16,359 nucleotides of DNA from an uncultured Ruminococcus sp. (GTDB lineage Bacteria; Bacillota; Clostridia; Oscillospirales; Ruminococcaceae), in contig CALANW010000142.1 in assembly GCA_937926145.1 (NCBI GenBank), forward strand, positions 1 through 16,359, read 5' to 3'. A program made the translations under genes and the position numbers. Below the pieces are notes generated by a model, which did no database searches, had not been told where the DNA came from, and saw nothing but the letters and a program-made list of their open reading frames with translations. Positions 1 through 7,712 of the stretch are shown in pieces (positions within the stretch are counted from its first letter, which is position 1; each line of letters starts with the position of its first letter).

Positions 1-148
1 CCATATTTTTAGGGTAATTGCAAGATTAAGTTAGTGCATATGGGGCGCTGCCCCCCTTACCCCCTGCCACCATTTAAACAAAGCGAAATTCTTGCAGAAT
101 TAACGTAAACTTTAATTTTGTGCAGCTTTTTCAACATACTGACCCGTG
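1..148. other. intergenic region downstream of rodA; GC-rich hairpin
   Basis: No gene is visible here. Bases 42-54 form a small GC-rich hairpin (GGGGC, loop GCT, GCCCC) followed by a C-rich stretch to about 67. A second small hairpin, AATTCT-TGC-AGAATT, lies near 86-100, and ACTGAC-CCGT-GTCAGT at 138-153 overlaps the rodA stop codon. None has a clear U-tract on the minus strand, so I cannot assign the rodA terminator with confidence. Confidence 0.4.
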
Positions 149-1306
149 TCAGTTCGCATCATAGAATACGCGGTAGTTCTTCTCCGAATGTGAGTAAACG
201 CTCATTACCAAGCCGATACTGATAAACATACTTATCATCGAAGTGCCGCCCTGACTGATGAATGGGAGCGGAACGCCGATAACGGGCATTACAACGAGCA
301 CCATTCCTATATTGAGTATGCAGTGTACGAATATCATCGCGAAAACGCCGATGCAGATGTTTCTTCCAAGCTCATCCTTGGCGATAGTTCCGTCTGCGAC
401 AATTTTAAGGCAAACATAAGCAAGCACCGCAACGAGCGCTATACAGCCGATAAAGCCGAAGCACTGACCCACGAATGTGAAGATGAAGTCGTTCTGAACA
501 TACGGCACGGGGACGTATTCGTCGGCGTGAAGTCCCTTTCCGAAAAGCTGCCCCGAGCCAAGTGCGAGCCTGCCCCAATACTGCTGATAAAAAATATCAG
601 CATACTGCGGGTCATGTATAGGGTCTTCCTGAAAAAGCACGAGGAAACGGTTCTTTTGGTGCGGCTGCATTATTTTTTCCCATATAAACCAAATTCCGAA
701 CGGCGCGGCAATAAGAACCGGCAGGATATATTTCCACGAAATACCTGCGGCAAATATCATAAACGCGAATATCATAAGGAAAACGATAGCCGTTCCGTCA
801 TCGCCCTGCAAAATAACAAGCAGAACGGGTATTGCGCCGTGAACGCAGAGCAGCACCACATTCAGAAAGTGGTTGATGTTGTCCTTTACCTTGTCGAGAT
901 GCACGGCAAAGGTCATTATGAACGCAATTTTGAGGAACTCGGACGGCTGCATCGTCGTAAAACCAATATCTATCCAGGCTCGGTCGTCAACGCCCTCATG
1001 CGGCTGATAACCGAGCGAGGTGAACGTCAGCATTGTCAGACCCAGACACAGCGGAGCATACAAAAACCACAGCTTTGTGAACCAATGGTAGTCCAGCCCC
1101 GACATTATCAGTGCTATCGCAGCACCCATACAGGAGGCGATGAACTGTATCTTATACATACTTGTTTCCTTTGAAGTAACGCCGTTCGTGACGAGCGTGT
1201 ACATCATCAGCACGGAAAGCGCCGCCAGACCGCATACCGCGATGAACAATCCCTTGTCCAGCTTGCGGAAATACCTCACCACAGCGCCGAATATCGTCTT
1301 TATCAT
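149..1306 (-). CDS. RodA/FtsW/SpoVE-family (SEDS) peptidoglycan polymerase
   Basis: This is a 385-residue polytopic membrane protein of the SEDS family, which polymerises lipid II into glycan strands with a partner class B PBP. Visible SEDS features are WIDIGF followed by QPSEFLKIAFI (about 111-130), the QGDDGTA loop (about 167-173), SGQLFGKGL (251-259), NDFIFTFVG (272-280) and the C-terminal signature VIGVPLPFISQGGTS (about 342-356). The GKGL/DFIF arrangement and absence of a long N-terminal tail fit RodA better than FtsW. D273 in NDFIF probably matches the conserved catalytic Asp of the family (inference). The position that is usually Glu after it (DFIF..iGE) is Gln here (Q281). The ATG is preceded by AAAGGAA at a normal distance. 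It is a single gene with a putative promoter in the palindromic element just upstream. Family is secure; RodA versus SpoVE/FtsW is not. Confidence 0.92.
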   Translation of the reverse strand: MIKTIFGAVVRYFRKLDKGLFIAVCGLAALSVLMMYTLVTNGVTSKETSMYKIQFIASCMGAAIALIMSGLDYHWFTKLWFLYAPLCLGLTMLTFTSLGYQPHEGVDDRAWIDIGFTTMQPSEFLKIAFIMTFAVHLDKVKDNINHFLNVVLLCVHGAIPVLLVILQGDDGTAIVFLMIFAFMIFAAGISWKYILPVLIAAPFGIWFIWEKIMQPHQKNRFLVLFQEDPIHDPQYADIFYQQYWGRLALGSGQLFGKGLHADEYVPVPYVQNDFIFTFVGQCFGFIGCIALVAVLAYVCLKIVADGTIAKDELGRNICIGVFAMIFVHCILNIGMVLVVMPVIGVPLPFISQGGTSMISMFISIGLVMSVYSHSEKNYRVFYDAN

Positions 1307-1334
1307 AATAAAATTCCTTTATTTTTTGTCATTA

Positions 1335-1363
1335 ATACTAATTTTTAATCAAAGTGTAGACAA
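1335..1363 (-). promoter_or_regulatory. putative sigma-A promoter for rodA in left palindrome arm
   Basis: Reading the minus strand, TTGTCT (1363-1358) is followed after 17 bp by TAGTAT (1340-1335). Transcription would start near 1328 and reach the rodA ATG at 1306 with a leader of roughly 20 bases that includes the AAAGGAA ribosome site. Confidence 0.5.
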
Positions 1364-1407
1364 AAAATCGGCGCAAAAGCCATATATGCGAGCTTTTGCT
1401 TGATTTT

Positions 1408-1436
1408 TTGTACACTTTCAGTTTAAAAATTAGTAT
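1408..1436 (+). promoter_or_regulatory. putative outward promoter in right palindrome arm
   Basis: TTGTAC (1408-1413), a 17-bp spacer and TAGTAT (1431-1436) mirror the promoter in the left arm. It points toward the ATPase gene at 1605 and would give a leader of about 160 bases. Confidence 0.45.
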
Positions 1437-1461
1437 AAAAACGGCACAAGGCTTCGTGCCG
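1437..1461 (-). terminator. intrinsic-terminator-like hairpin, minus strand
   Basis: On the minus strand CGGCAC (1461-1456) and GTGCCG (1447-1442) form a 6-bp GC-rich stem around an 8-base loop, followed at once by TTTTTAT. No minus-strand gene lies immediately upstream of it, so it may insulate rodA or act as a leader terminator. On the plus strand it lacks a U-tract. Confidence 0.45.
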
Positions 1462-1604
1462 CACTTATTCTATTATATTATACAACAGAATTTACGGCTT
1501 TTCAATAGGTAATTCACAAAACCTGAAATTTTAACTTGACCTCAATAACTTTTCCCTCACCCGAACGGCGGCTTTACATAATATATATCAAAGGAGATGA
1601 GATA

Positions 1605-2654
1605 ATGAAAACATATTTCTTGGGCGGAAGCTCGCCGAGTGGATTCTCACCTGCGTTCGGGGACGTTATTTCCGACACCGACAGCTTCACCTACATAATC
1701 AAGGGCGGTCCGGGCACGGGAAAATCCTCGCTTATGAAAAAGCTTCTTGCCGAATTTGCCGATGATGAAAACGAGCTATATCTTTGCTCGTCCGATCCCG
1801 ATTCAGCCGATATGGTCGTGCTGAAAAAGCAGAAAGTAAACTTTATCGACGGAACTGCTCCGCACGTCTGCGACCCCGAATACCCCGGCGCGGTGCAGGA
1901 GATAGTCAATATGGGCGACTGCTGGGACGGTGATAAGCTTCGCACCTGCAAAGATGAACTTATCGCTGCCGACAGCGAATACAGGCAGTTCCACGCACGC
2001 TGCCGAAAATGCCTTGCCGCGGCTGCCGCAGTTCTTGCCGATACGAGAGCTATCTCGGACAGCGCACTTAACCTGCCGAAGCTTGACGGTTTTATAAAGC
2101 GGCTCGCTAAGAAAATTCTTCCTGCGAAAAGTATCGGTGAGGGCAAACTCGTCTGCCGCAGGATATCCGCCGTCACGCCGAAAGGCTACCTCACGCTTAT
2201 CCCCGAGGGCGACACGATATATCTGCTCGGTGATGATTTTTACAGCGGTTCGGAGTATTTTCTGCGCAGCTTTGCTTCGCTCGCCGTGAAAAAAGGTCTG
2301 ACCGCCGAGGTGAGCGTCTGCACTGTACACGCCGATGAATTTTTTGAGCATCTTCGCATACCCGAGCTTTCGATCTCTTTTATTTCCTCGAACCCGATAA
2401 ACAAGACCGCGCCTGCCGAGAAAATTTTCGTTAATTTTGATCGTTTTTACGATAAGCAGATGCTTTTCGTGCGGAAAAATCGTCTGAAATTCAACAAGGC
2501 GGCGGCAAATGACCTCGTTGACGAGGCTGTTACTGCGCTGAAAAACGCCAAGGCTGCACATGATGAACTGGAAAAATTCTATATCGATGCGGTCGATTTT
2601 TCAAAAGCAGAAAAAATTTACAAAACGCTTTGCAAAAAGATAAGGAATAATTGA
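1605..2654 (+). CDS. PRK06851-like P-loop ATPase, two-domain
   Basis: The 349-residue protein starts YFLGGSSPSGF and has a Walker A motif GGPGTGKSS at 34-42, then SSDPDSADMVVL and a DGTAPHVCDPEYPG segment (82-95). This order matches the clostridial PRK06851-type ATPases, which consist of two related P-loop domains and have no assigned function. In the second half (about 186-290), GDTIYLLGDDFYSGSEYFL sits where a second P-loop would be but lacks the GKS/T, and VCTVHADEFFEHLRIPELSISF mirrors the first half. Domain 2 therefore looks non-catalytic. I chose ATG 1605 because AAGGAG at 1591-1596 sits 8 bases before it; an upstream in-frame TTG at 1536 has no ribosome site. It is followed 64 bp later by a DUF421 gene, probably in the same operon. 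The cellular role is unknown. Confidence 0.78.
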   Translation: MKTYFLGGSSPSGFSPAFGDVISDTDSFTYIIKGGPGTGKSSLMKKLLAEFADDENELYLCSSDPDSADMVVLKKQKVNFIDGTAPHVCDPEYPGAVQEIVNMGDCWDGDKLRTCKDELIAADSEYRQFHARCRKCLAAAAAVLADTRAISDSALNLPKLDGFIKRLAKKILPAKSIGEGKLVCRRISAVTPKGYLTLIPEGDTIYLLGDDFYSGSEYFLRSFASLAVKKGLTAEVSVCTVHADEFFEHLRIPELSISFISSNPINKTAPAEKIFVNFDRFYDKQMLFVRKNRLKFNKAAANDLVDEAVTALKNAKAAHDELEKFYIDAVDFSKAEKIYKTLCKKIRNN

Positions 2655-2718
2655 AGCGCCCTTGCAAATGATAAAGAAAACGCCGAAATTTCGGCAAAAA
2701 AGAAAAGGGAATGTGAAA

Positions 2719-3396
2719 ATGGAAATTCTGAAAATAATCATAACATCTGCCGTTTCGCTGCTCGTGCTGTTTCTGCTGACAAAACTCATGGGCAGCAAGC
2801 AGGTGTCACAGCTGAATATGTTCGACTATATCGTCGGCATTTCCATAGGCTCTATCGCCGCGGAAATGGCGACCGAGCTTGATACGCCGATAAATTCGCT
2901 CACTGCAATGATAGTCTACGGTCTTATCGCGGCGGCGGTGTCGCTTATTTCACAGAAGTCTATCGGAGCGCGGAAAGTTCTGACGGGAAAGCCGCTTATC
3001 CTGCTCAACAACGGAAAATTCAACCGTGAAAATATGAAAAAAACGCGTATGGACCTGAACGACTTCCTTATGCAGTGCCGCTCGCAGGGATATTTTGACA
3101 TAGGCCAAATTCAGACCGCTGTAATGGAGTTCAACGGCAGTCTGAGTATTCTTCCCATAGCCGCAAATCGCCCTCTCACACCGCAGGATATGAGCCTTGC
3201 GCCGCAGCAGGAGTATATGACGACCGCAATAATTCAGGACGGCGTTATAATCGAGGACAACCTCAGGCACACCGGCAACAATTATATCTGGCTCAAAAAG
3301 CAGCTTTCGGAGCAGGGTCATAAAGCTCCCGAGGACGTTTTTCTCGCCGTTTGCGACAGCAATAATAAGCTGACGATATATGAGAGCGAAAACTGA
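2719..3396 (+). CDS. DUF421 (YetF-like) membrane protein
   Basis: This 225-residue protein has three N-terminal membrane segments (about 4-22, 34-50, 59-78) followed by a cytosolic domain that begins GKPLILLNNGKFNRENM and continues through a DLNDFLMQCRSQGYFDIGQI segment. That is the typical arrangement of DUF421/YetF-family inner-membrane proteins, including the early SKQVSQLNMFDYIVGISIGSIAAE stretch (given here in shortened reading: SKQ, then MFDYIVGISIGSIAAEM). Members are linked to sporulation or stress in Bacillus, but the biochemical role is unclear. The start is ATG 2719, with AAAAGGGA eight bases upstream; an ATG 57 bases earlier in frame lacks a good site. A 14-bp perfect palindrome, GCCGAAATTTCGGC (2682-2695), lies in the gap after the ATPase gene. 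Transcription ends at the hairpin at 3428-3468. Confidence 0.88.
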   Translation: MEILKIIITSAVSLLVLFLLTKLMGSKQVSQLNMFDYIVGISIGSIAAEMATELDTPINSLTAMIVYGLIAAAVSLISQKSIGARKVLTGKPLILLNNGKFNRENMKKTRMDLNDFLMQCRSQGYFDIGQIQTAVMEFNGSLSILPIAANRPLTPQDMSLAPQQEYMTTAIIQDGVIIEDNLRHTGNNYIWLKKQLSEQGHKAPEDVFLAVCDSNNKLTIYESEN

Positions 3397-3427
3397 CCAC
3401 TTTATAATGCGCAATTCTTTGCTTATC

Positions 3428-3468
3428 AAAAAACGTTACTGCCATATTCGTGACAGTAACGTTTTTTT
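3428..3468. terminator. bidirectional intrinsic terminator
   Basis: ACGTTACTG (3433-3441) pairs with CAGTAACGT (3454-3462) around a 12-base loop, with A6 on the left and T7 on the right. It therefore terminates both the plus-strand DUF421 unit and the minus-strand glycosyltransferase unit that converges here. Confidence 0.9.
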
Positions 3469-3484
3469 AACTAAACTTAATGCA

Positions 3485-4318
3485 TTATTCCTCTATCATA
3501 TCATAAAAGAAATCATACGCCTCTTCGTATCCCTCAAACATATCGGGATTATCGTAGTATAAATCCTCGGGGTTGTCGTAGCCCCACACATCATAGTCCT
3601 CATCATCATAATATTTCCGCTTAGAGGTTGTCTGCGCAGGACGCTTTGCGCCGAAATTCGGTCTGCCGTCCGCTGTCCAGTAAACATCGGTATTGAACTT
3701 TTCAACTCTTTCAACATAAAATCTGTATGAATCGGGGTCGTATCTTGCAACTACTATAAGAACCAGCTCTTTACCGTCATCAGAGTGCCAGTAATATGTT
3801 CGGATACTGCTGTCTTTACCTTTTCTGTAATCATCTTCGTCCGTAACTTTATCATACTGTCCAACAAGCGTATCTCTGATATATTTCGTATCCATACCGA
3901 TGTACGGCAGCATATTTTTCAATTCCGCACGCATCTCTTCTTCAAGCTCTTTCTCTTTTTTTACCTGCTCGGCAAGCCTTTCCTGATGCTTTTTCTCAAC
4001 TTTTTGACGTTCTTCCTTTATCCAATCGGAAAAATCACCTATGTACCCTTCGGGTATCTTATCTATATAGTAATATCCACCATCGGAATCGTTTTTCGCC
4101 TGCAAATACCGTGAGAAATAATATAGCTTCTCGCTGTTTTTATAATCCAAATTATCCGAAAAAATCTTTTCCGCCTGTTCATATTTGCCCTGTTCAAGCT
4201 TTTTCATACCACTCTGATACTCAATAAGCTCAGCAACAAACTGCAAAATAAACAGGGCAATTATCGCCAGCACGACCCACACACAAACAGTTATCTTTTT
4301 GGCTGTGCTTTTGTTCAT
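3485..4318 (-). CDS. membrane-anchored TPR/coiled-coil protein of unknown function
   Basis: I do not recognise a named family. The 277-residue protein has a short basic N-terminus and one membrane segment (about 9-31). Next comes a TPR-like helix pair containing LEQGKYEQAEKIF and SEKLYYFSRYLQAK (about 41-77), a strongly charged coiled coil rich in Glu and Lys (about 104-137), a folded region with VARYDPDSYRFYVERVEKF, and an acidic Tyr/Asp/Glu-rich C-terminus (about 235-277). Only the N-terminal segment is hydrophobic, so most of the chain is probably extracytoplasmic. The ATG has a very strong AGGGGAGG site. It begins 15 bp after the PMT-like gene and so is probably co-transcribed with it, which makes it a candidate partner or target of that enzyme (inference). 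It is visibly more AT-rich than its neighbours. Confidence 0.8.
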   Translation of the reverse strand: MNKSTAKKITVCVWVVLAIIALFILQFVAELIEYQSGMKKLEQGKYEQAEKIFSDNLDYKNSEKLYYFSRYLQAKNDSDGGYYYIDKIPEGYIGDFSDWIKEERQKVEKKHQERLAEQVKKEKELEEEMRAELKNMLPYIGMDTKYIRDTLVGQYDKVTDEDDYRKGKDSSIRTYYWHSDDGKELVLIVVARYDPDSYRFYVERVEKFNTDVYWTADGRPNFGAKRPAQTTSKRKYYDDEDYDVWGYDNPEDLYYDNPDMFEGYEEAYDFFYDMIEE

Positions 4319-4333
4319 AAAAATATCCTCCCC

Positions 4334-6610
4334 TTATTCAAACACCCAAGTCGACAGCCATTCGAGCCAATGCACATATCCCCTATCTGCCGCCGTTCCC
4401 GAGATAACGGGAAAAAATATTACAAACAGTGCAAACGAAGCACACAAAAGCACACTGCCGCTTCGCATCGGTTTTTTCATTCGCATAAGGCTTGAACATA
4501 TCATCGGGCAGAAAAGCGTTATACAGACGAAATACTGATAGATGAACACCGTTCTGTGAATGAACAGCCACGGCATAAGCATTGACAAAAATGCAATTAC
4601 AATCACCCTTGACGTTTGGCTTTTTTTCACTCGCCAAAGGTGGAAATTATGCAGGAACGCTGCCAAACCGACCAAGAGTATCAGCGGATTTCCAAAAGTA
4701 GTGACCGTGCTTATACGACCGTCCGCAACAATTCTGCACGAATCGAGAAGCGGCTGTTTGTCGATGAGCCATTCATACCACTCGGACGAATACGGGTGCG
4801 AAGCCTTTGCTCCCGAATGATAGGAAAGCATAGCCGCAGAGTTGGAAACGGCGTGTTCGATAAAGTTTTTGTCGGTATAAACTTCGCTGAACTGAATATA
4901 CGAAAGGCTGTAGACTGCGGCAGGAATAATTATGAATGAGGTCACGCACACCGCCAAAAGCCTTGAAAGCAACGGGATATTTTTCTTAACTCCGCCGTTT
5001 TCCGCACATTTTTCAAATACATCTGCGAAGAAAATAACTGCTATCCCGACCGCCGCGTAAACACCCGTCCACTTTGTCGAAACGGCAAGAGCCGTCGATA
5101 CTCCGCAGAGGAATAGACACACATACTGCTTTGCCAGCGTTTTCTCCTGCGTGAAGCAATACATAAAAAAGAACATCATCAGTATGAAAATCGCCGCGAT
5201 AATGTCTATCGTCGCTATCCTTGAAAGCGTATAATGCATAAATTCCGTGCAGAACAGCGCCGCTCCGATAAAAGCAATATCCGTTCTTCCAGAAATTTTT
5301 CGGCAGAAAAGATACATCAGCGGAACAACCAGCGTACCGCATACAGCCGAGGCGAACCTCCAACCGAACGGCGTCATTCCGAACGCTGCAATGCCGAGCG
5401 AAATTATCGTTTTTCCGAGCGGAGGGTGTGTGGTTTCATATATTGGCAGGTCGTTCAAAAATTCATAAGCCGTTCTGCCGTGGTAAATTTCATCGAACAT
5501 CATTCCGTAATAATATGAATTGTATTCGGGGAAAAGCACCTGCTCATCAAAAAGCTCTGGGTATTCCGCGATGTTGACGGGCAATATCAGCTTTCCGTCC
5601 GCACCGACAACGGCAAGCTCATTAATATAGTATTCCTCAGTCTTTGTGAAAACAATGCCGATATAACGGGTCTTCCAGCTCATCGGGACACTGTTCCAGC
5701 AGTATGCCGTTTTCAGCTCCGCATCTTTTTCTGCCAATATCCACTCGTCCGTAACTTCGTTGAAAACGGACAGCGCGATATCCGCACCGCCTCTTCGCCC
5801 GAGGAAAAAGCTTAGATGCGATACTTCCGTATATTCTCCGAGGTCGAGAACTATCTCCCTATTTTCGTCCGAAAAATTCATCTGCGTTTGCGGTGCTTCA
5901 ATACTTCCAAGTCGAAAGAAAACAGCCGCCGCATAAACCGCCGTCAGAATGAGCATCAAGATCAGATCTTTTGTGCCGAATTTTTCATAAACGGAAATAA
6001 TAGTATTTTCAATATCAGAAGTTGCTTTTTTGATATTTATTCTGTCTTTCAAGAAGAATTTATTTTTAACTGCAAGAACTAAAGTCAAAACTAACGCAAT
6101 GATTCCTGCCGAAATAAGTATCGTGAAGCATTTTTCACGGAAATTTACAGCTAAAAGCGTAAGATAAATTCCACACGTCAGCAGGATATATCCGTTGAGC
6201 AAGTGCGAATCTGTCCGACCGTGTTTTTTCGCCACAAAATATACGAAAGCAAGCATCACCGCGATAAAAAGTGAAGCCAAAATAAGCCGCAAATCGCCGC
6301 TCGCCGTCCCAACAATGGAAAGCGGAGCGAACATATATAGTGCCGCCGCAGTTTTGCCTGCTTTTGCGCCAAACTTCTTATAAAAAGCGAAAAAAAGCGC
6401 CGCAAGTATAAGCGTATCAGCCGCCAATGCAATGTAATTTTCAGCCGTCCTGTTTTCTGTCATAAAAAGAGGGCAAAGCCTTGTCAGAGCGAAGAAAACT
6501 GCTGTTTCAAAAGCTGTATATCCGCCGAAAGTGCCGCTGTCGAGCTTTTTCTTTATCAGAAAAAAATATATCGAACACGCGATGCCCGTGTAAACAAGCA
6601 CTGATATCAA
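4334..6610 (-). CDS. PMT/GT39-type polyprenyl-phosphate-dependent glycosyltransferase
   Basis: This is a 758-residue integral membrane protein. From about residue 365 on it matches dolichyl-phosphate-mannose-protein mannosyltransferases: FDEIYHGRTAYEFL with the catalytic-loop DE pair (D373, E374), THPPLGK (394-400), FGWRFASAVCG, then many membrane helices to the C-terminus. Such enzymes move a sugar from a polyprenyl-phosphate carrier onto an extracytoplasmic acceptor. Two oddities: an extra block of about six membrane helices (1-190) precedes the PMT core, and a beta-rich insert (about 236-345) sits between the first PMT helix (about 216-232) and the DE loop and resembles a discoidin-like sandwich. 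The start is TTG 6610, with AAGGGGG about seven bases upstream; GTG 6601 is an alternative. A promoter is at 6646-6674. Acceptor and sugar are unknown; the divergent GT2 gene may make its donor. Confidence 0.88.
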   Translation of the reverse strand: MISVLVYTGIACSIYFFLIKKKLDSGTFGGYTAFETAVFFALTRLCPLFMTENRTAENYIALAADTLILAALFFAFYKKFGAKAGKTAAALYMFAPLSIVGTASGDLRLILASLFIAVMLAFVYFVAKKHGRTDSHLLNGYILLTCGIYLTLLAVNFREKCFTILISAGIIALVLTLVLAVKNKFFLKDRINIKKATSDIENTIISVYEKFGTKDLILMLILTAVYAAAVFFRLGSIEAPQTQMNFSDENREIVLDLGEYTEVSHLSFFLGRRGGADIALSVFNEVTDEWILAEKDAELKTAYCWNSVPMSWKTRYIGIVFTKTEEYYINELAVVGADGKLILPVNIAEYPELFDEQVLFPEYNSYYYGMMFDEIYHGRTAYEFLNDLPIYETTHPPLGKTIISLGIAAFGMTPFGWRFASAVCGTLVVPLMYLFCRKISGRTDIAFIGAALFCTEFMHYTLSRIATIDIIAAIFILMMFFFMYCFTQEKTLAKQYVCLFLCGVSTALAVSTKWTGVYAAVGIAVIFFADVFEKCAENGGVKKNIPLLSRLLAVCVTSFIIIPAAVYSLSYIQFSEVYTDKNFIEHAVSNSAAMLSYHSGAKASHPYSSEWYEWLIDKQPLLDSCRIVADGRISTVTTFGNPLILLVGLAAFLHNFHLWRVKKSQTSRVIVIAFLSMLMPWLFIHRTVFIYQYFVCITLFCPMICSSLMRMKKPMRSGSVLLCASFALFVIFFPVISGTAADRGYVHWLEWLSTWVFE

Positions 6611-6645
6611 ACCGCCGCCCCCTTTTTACGATGTTATCTTTTACA

Positions 6646-6674
6646 AGTATATCACATTTATGAACAAAAGACAA
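6646..6674 (-). promoter_or_regulatory. putative sigma-A promoter for the PMT-like operon
   Basis: On the minus strand TTGTCT (6674-6669) is followed after exactly 17 bp by TATACT (6651-6646). The start site would be near 6639, giving a leader of about 30 bases before the TTG codon at 6610. Confidence 0.65.
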
Positions 6675-6693
6675 TATATTTTTTAAAACTATA

Positions 6694-6722
6694 TTGACAA
6701 AGCCATCGTGTTACTTTATAAT
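6694..6722 (+). promoter_or_regulatory. consensus sigma-A promoter for the GT2 gene
   Basis: TTGACA (6694-6699), 17 bp, TATAAT (6717-6722): both hexamers match the consensus exactly. The start site should be near 6729, giving a very short leader to the ATG at 6747. Its -35 is back to back with that of the divergent PMT promoter, 19 bp away. Confidence 0.88.
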
Positions 6723-6746
6723 TTTTTATAAGAAAGGACGTAAAAA

Positions 6747-7712
6747 ATGGTACCTATTTTATATATAGTAGTCCCCTGCTTTAATGAAGAAGCCGTTTTG
6801 CCGCTGACCTCGGCAAGTTTTCTCGGCGAGCTTTTGTCGCTTATCGAAAAAGAAAAAATCAGTCCCGAGAGCAGAGTGCTTTTCGTCGATGACGGAAGTA
6901 CGGACGGCACTTGGCGGCTCATACAAAAGCTGTCAGAGCATAACGAACACTTCTGTGGAATAAGCCTCAGCCGCAACTGCGGACATCAGAACGCGCTTTT
7001 TGCAGGGCTTATGGAAGCGCGTGATCACTGCGACATTACAATTTCCATAGACTGCGACGGGCAGGACGATATTTCTGCCGCCGAAAAAATGATCGATGAA
7101 TATCAAAACGGCTCGGAGGTCGTTTACGGCGTGAGAAACAGCCGTGACAGCGACACTTTTTTCAAGCGTTTCACCGCCGAGAACTTTTACAAACTGCTCG
7201 GAACAATGGGCGCAGAGGTGGTTTTCAATCACGCCGATTACAGACTTGTTTCGTCAAAAGTGCTTGACGGACTTTCGCAGTTTCACGAAGAAAATCTCTA
7301 TCTTCGGGGGATTTTCCCTCTCATCGGCTTCAAAAGCAGTACCGTAGAATATCAGCGGCGTGAACGGCTTGCAGGGAAAACGCATTATCCCCTGCGGAAA
7401 ATGGCGGCTCTCGCAGTTGACGGCGTGACGAGCCTTAGTGTAAAACCGCTCCGCATTATAACCGTGCTTGGACTTATCATCTCGGTCATAAGCTTCATCG
7501 GAACGATATGGGCGTTCGTTATGCACTGCATCGGCTCGACGGTTGACGGCTGGGCTAGCGTGACCTGTATCGTATGCTTTCTCGGAGGTATCCAGCTTGT
7601 GAGCCTTGGCGTTATCGGTGAATACATCGGAAAAATTTATATGGAAGTCAAGGGTCGTCCACGCTACATAGTCTCCGAACGGACGAACGAAAAATCGACT
7701 ATACACAAATAA
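6747..7712 (+). CDS. GT2 polyprenyl-phosphate glycosyltransferase (DPM1/GtrB-like)
   Basis: The 321-residue enzyme has a cytosolic GT-A domain followed by two membrane helices (about 234-258 and 269-293), the architecture of GtrB-type enzymes that transfer a sugar from a nucleotide donor to undecaprenyl phosphate. Key motifs are VVPCFNEE (8-15), FVDDGSTDGT (46-55), a DxD-type IDCDGQDD (101-108), NHADYRLVS (161-169) and the acceptor-side REERLAGKTHYPL-like segment (about 206-215, here RERLAGKTHYPL). The usual DADLQDP motif appears as DCDGQDD. The ATG has AAAGGACG six bases upstream and a perfect promoter. Being divergent from the PMT-like gene suggests that it supplies that enzyme's lipid-linked donor, possibly polyprenyl-phospho-mannose or -glucose (inference). 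A terminator follows immediately. Confidence 0.92.
   Translation: MVPILYIVVPCFNEEAVLPLTSASFLGELLSLIEKEKISPESRVLFVDDGSTDGTWRLIQKLSEHNEHFCGISLSRNCGHQNALFAGLMEARDHCDITISIDCDGQDDISAAEKMIDEYQNGSEVVYGVRNSRDSDTFFKRFTAENFYKLLGTMGAEVVFNHADYRLVSSKVLDGLSQFHEENLYLRGIFPLIGFKSSTVEYQRRERLAGKTHYPLRKMAALAVDGVTSLSVKPLRIITVLGLIISVISFIGTIWAFVMHCIGSTVDGWASVTCIVCFLGGIQLVSLGVIGEYIGKIYMEVKGRPRYIVSERTNEKSTIHK

Larger units (their letters stand above)
1335..1436. mobile_element. 102-bp imperfect palindrome, MITE-like, with outward promoters
   Basis: The left arm (1335-1380) and right arm (1392-1436) are reverse complements apart from short bulges. Paired blocks are ATACTAATTTTTAA / TTAAAAATTAGTAT at the ends, AAAGTGTA / TACACTTT, CAAAAAATC / GATTTTTTG, and GCAAAAGC / GCTTTTGC next to an 11-base loop. 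If the element is taken as TACTAA...TTAGTA, it is flanked by the direct repeat TAA on both sides, as for a 3-bp target duplication. It has no coding capacity. A related end sequence occurs in the element at 14013-14132. It could be a non-autonomous transposable element or simply a large regulatory hairpin; the transposase family cannot be told from this window. Confidence 0.6.

Noticed and set aside
323..1174. Plus-strand open frame of 283 codons opposite rodA
   Set aside because: No ribosome site or recognisable motif; the opposite strand encodes a clear SEDS protein, and the frame is its shadow.
1536..1604. Upstream TTG start for the ATPase (23 extra residues)
   Set aside because: No ribosome site at the TTG, while ATG 1605 has AAGGAG at ideal spacing and gives the N-terminus expected for the family.
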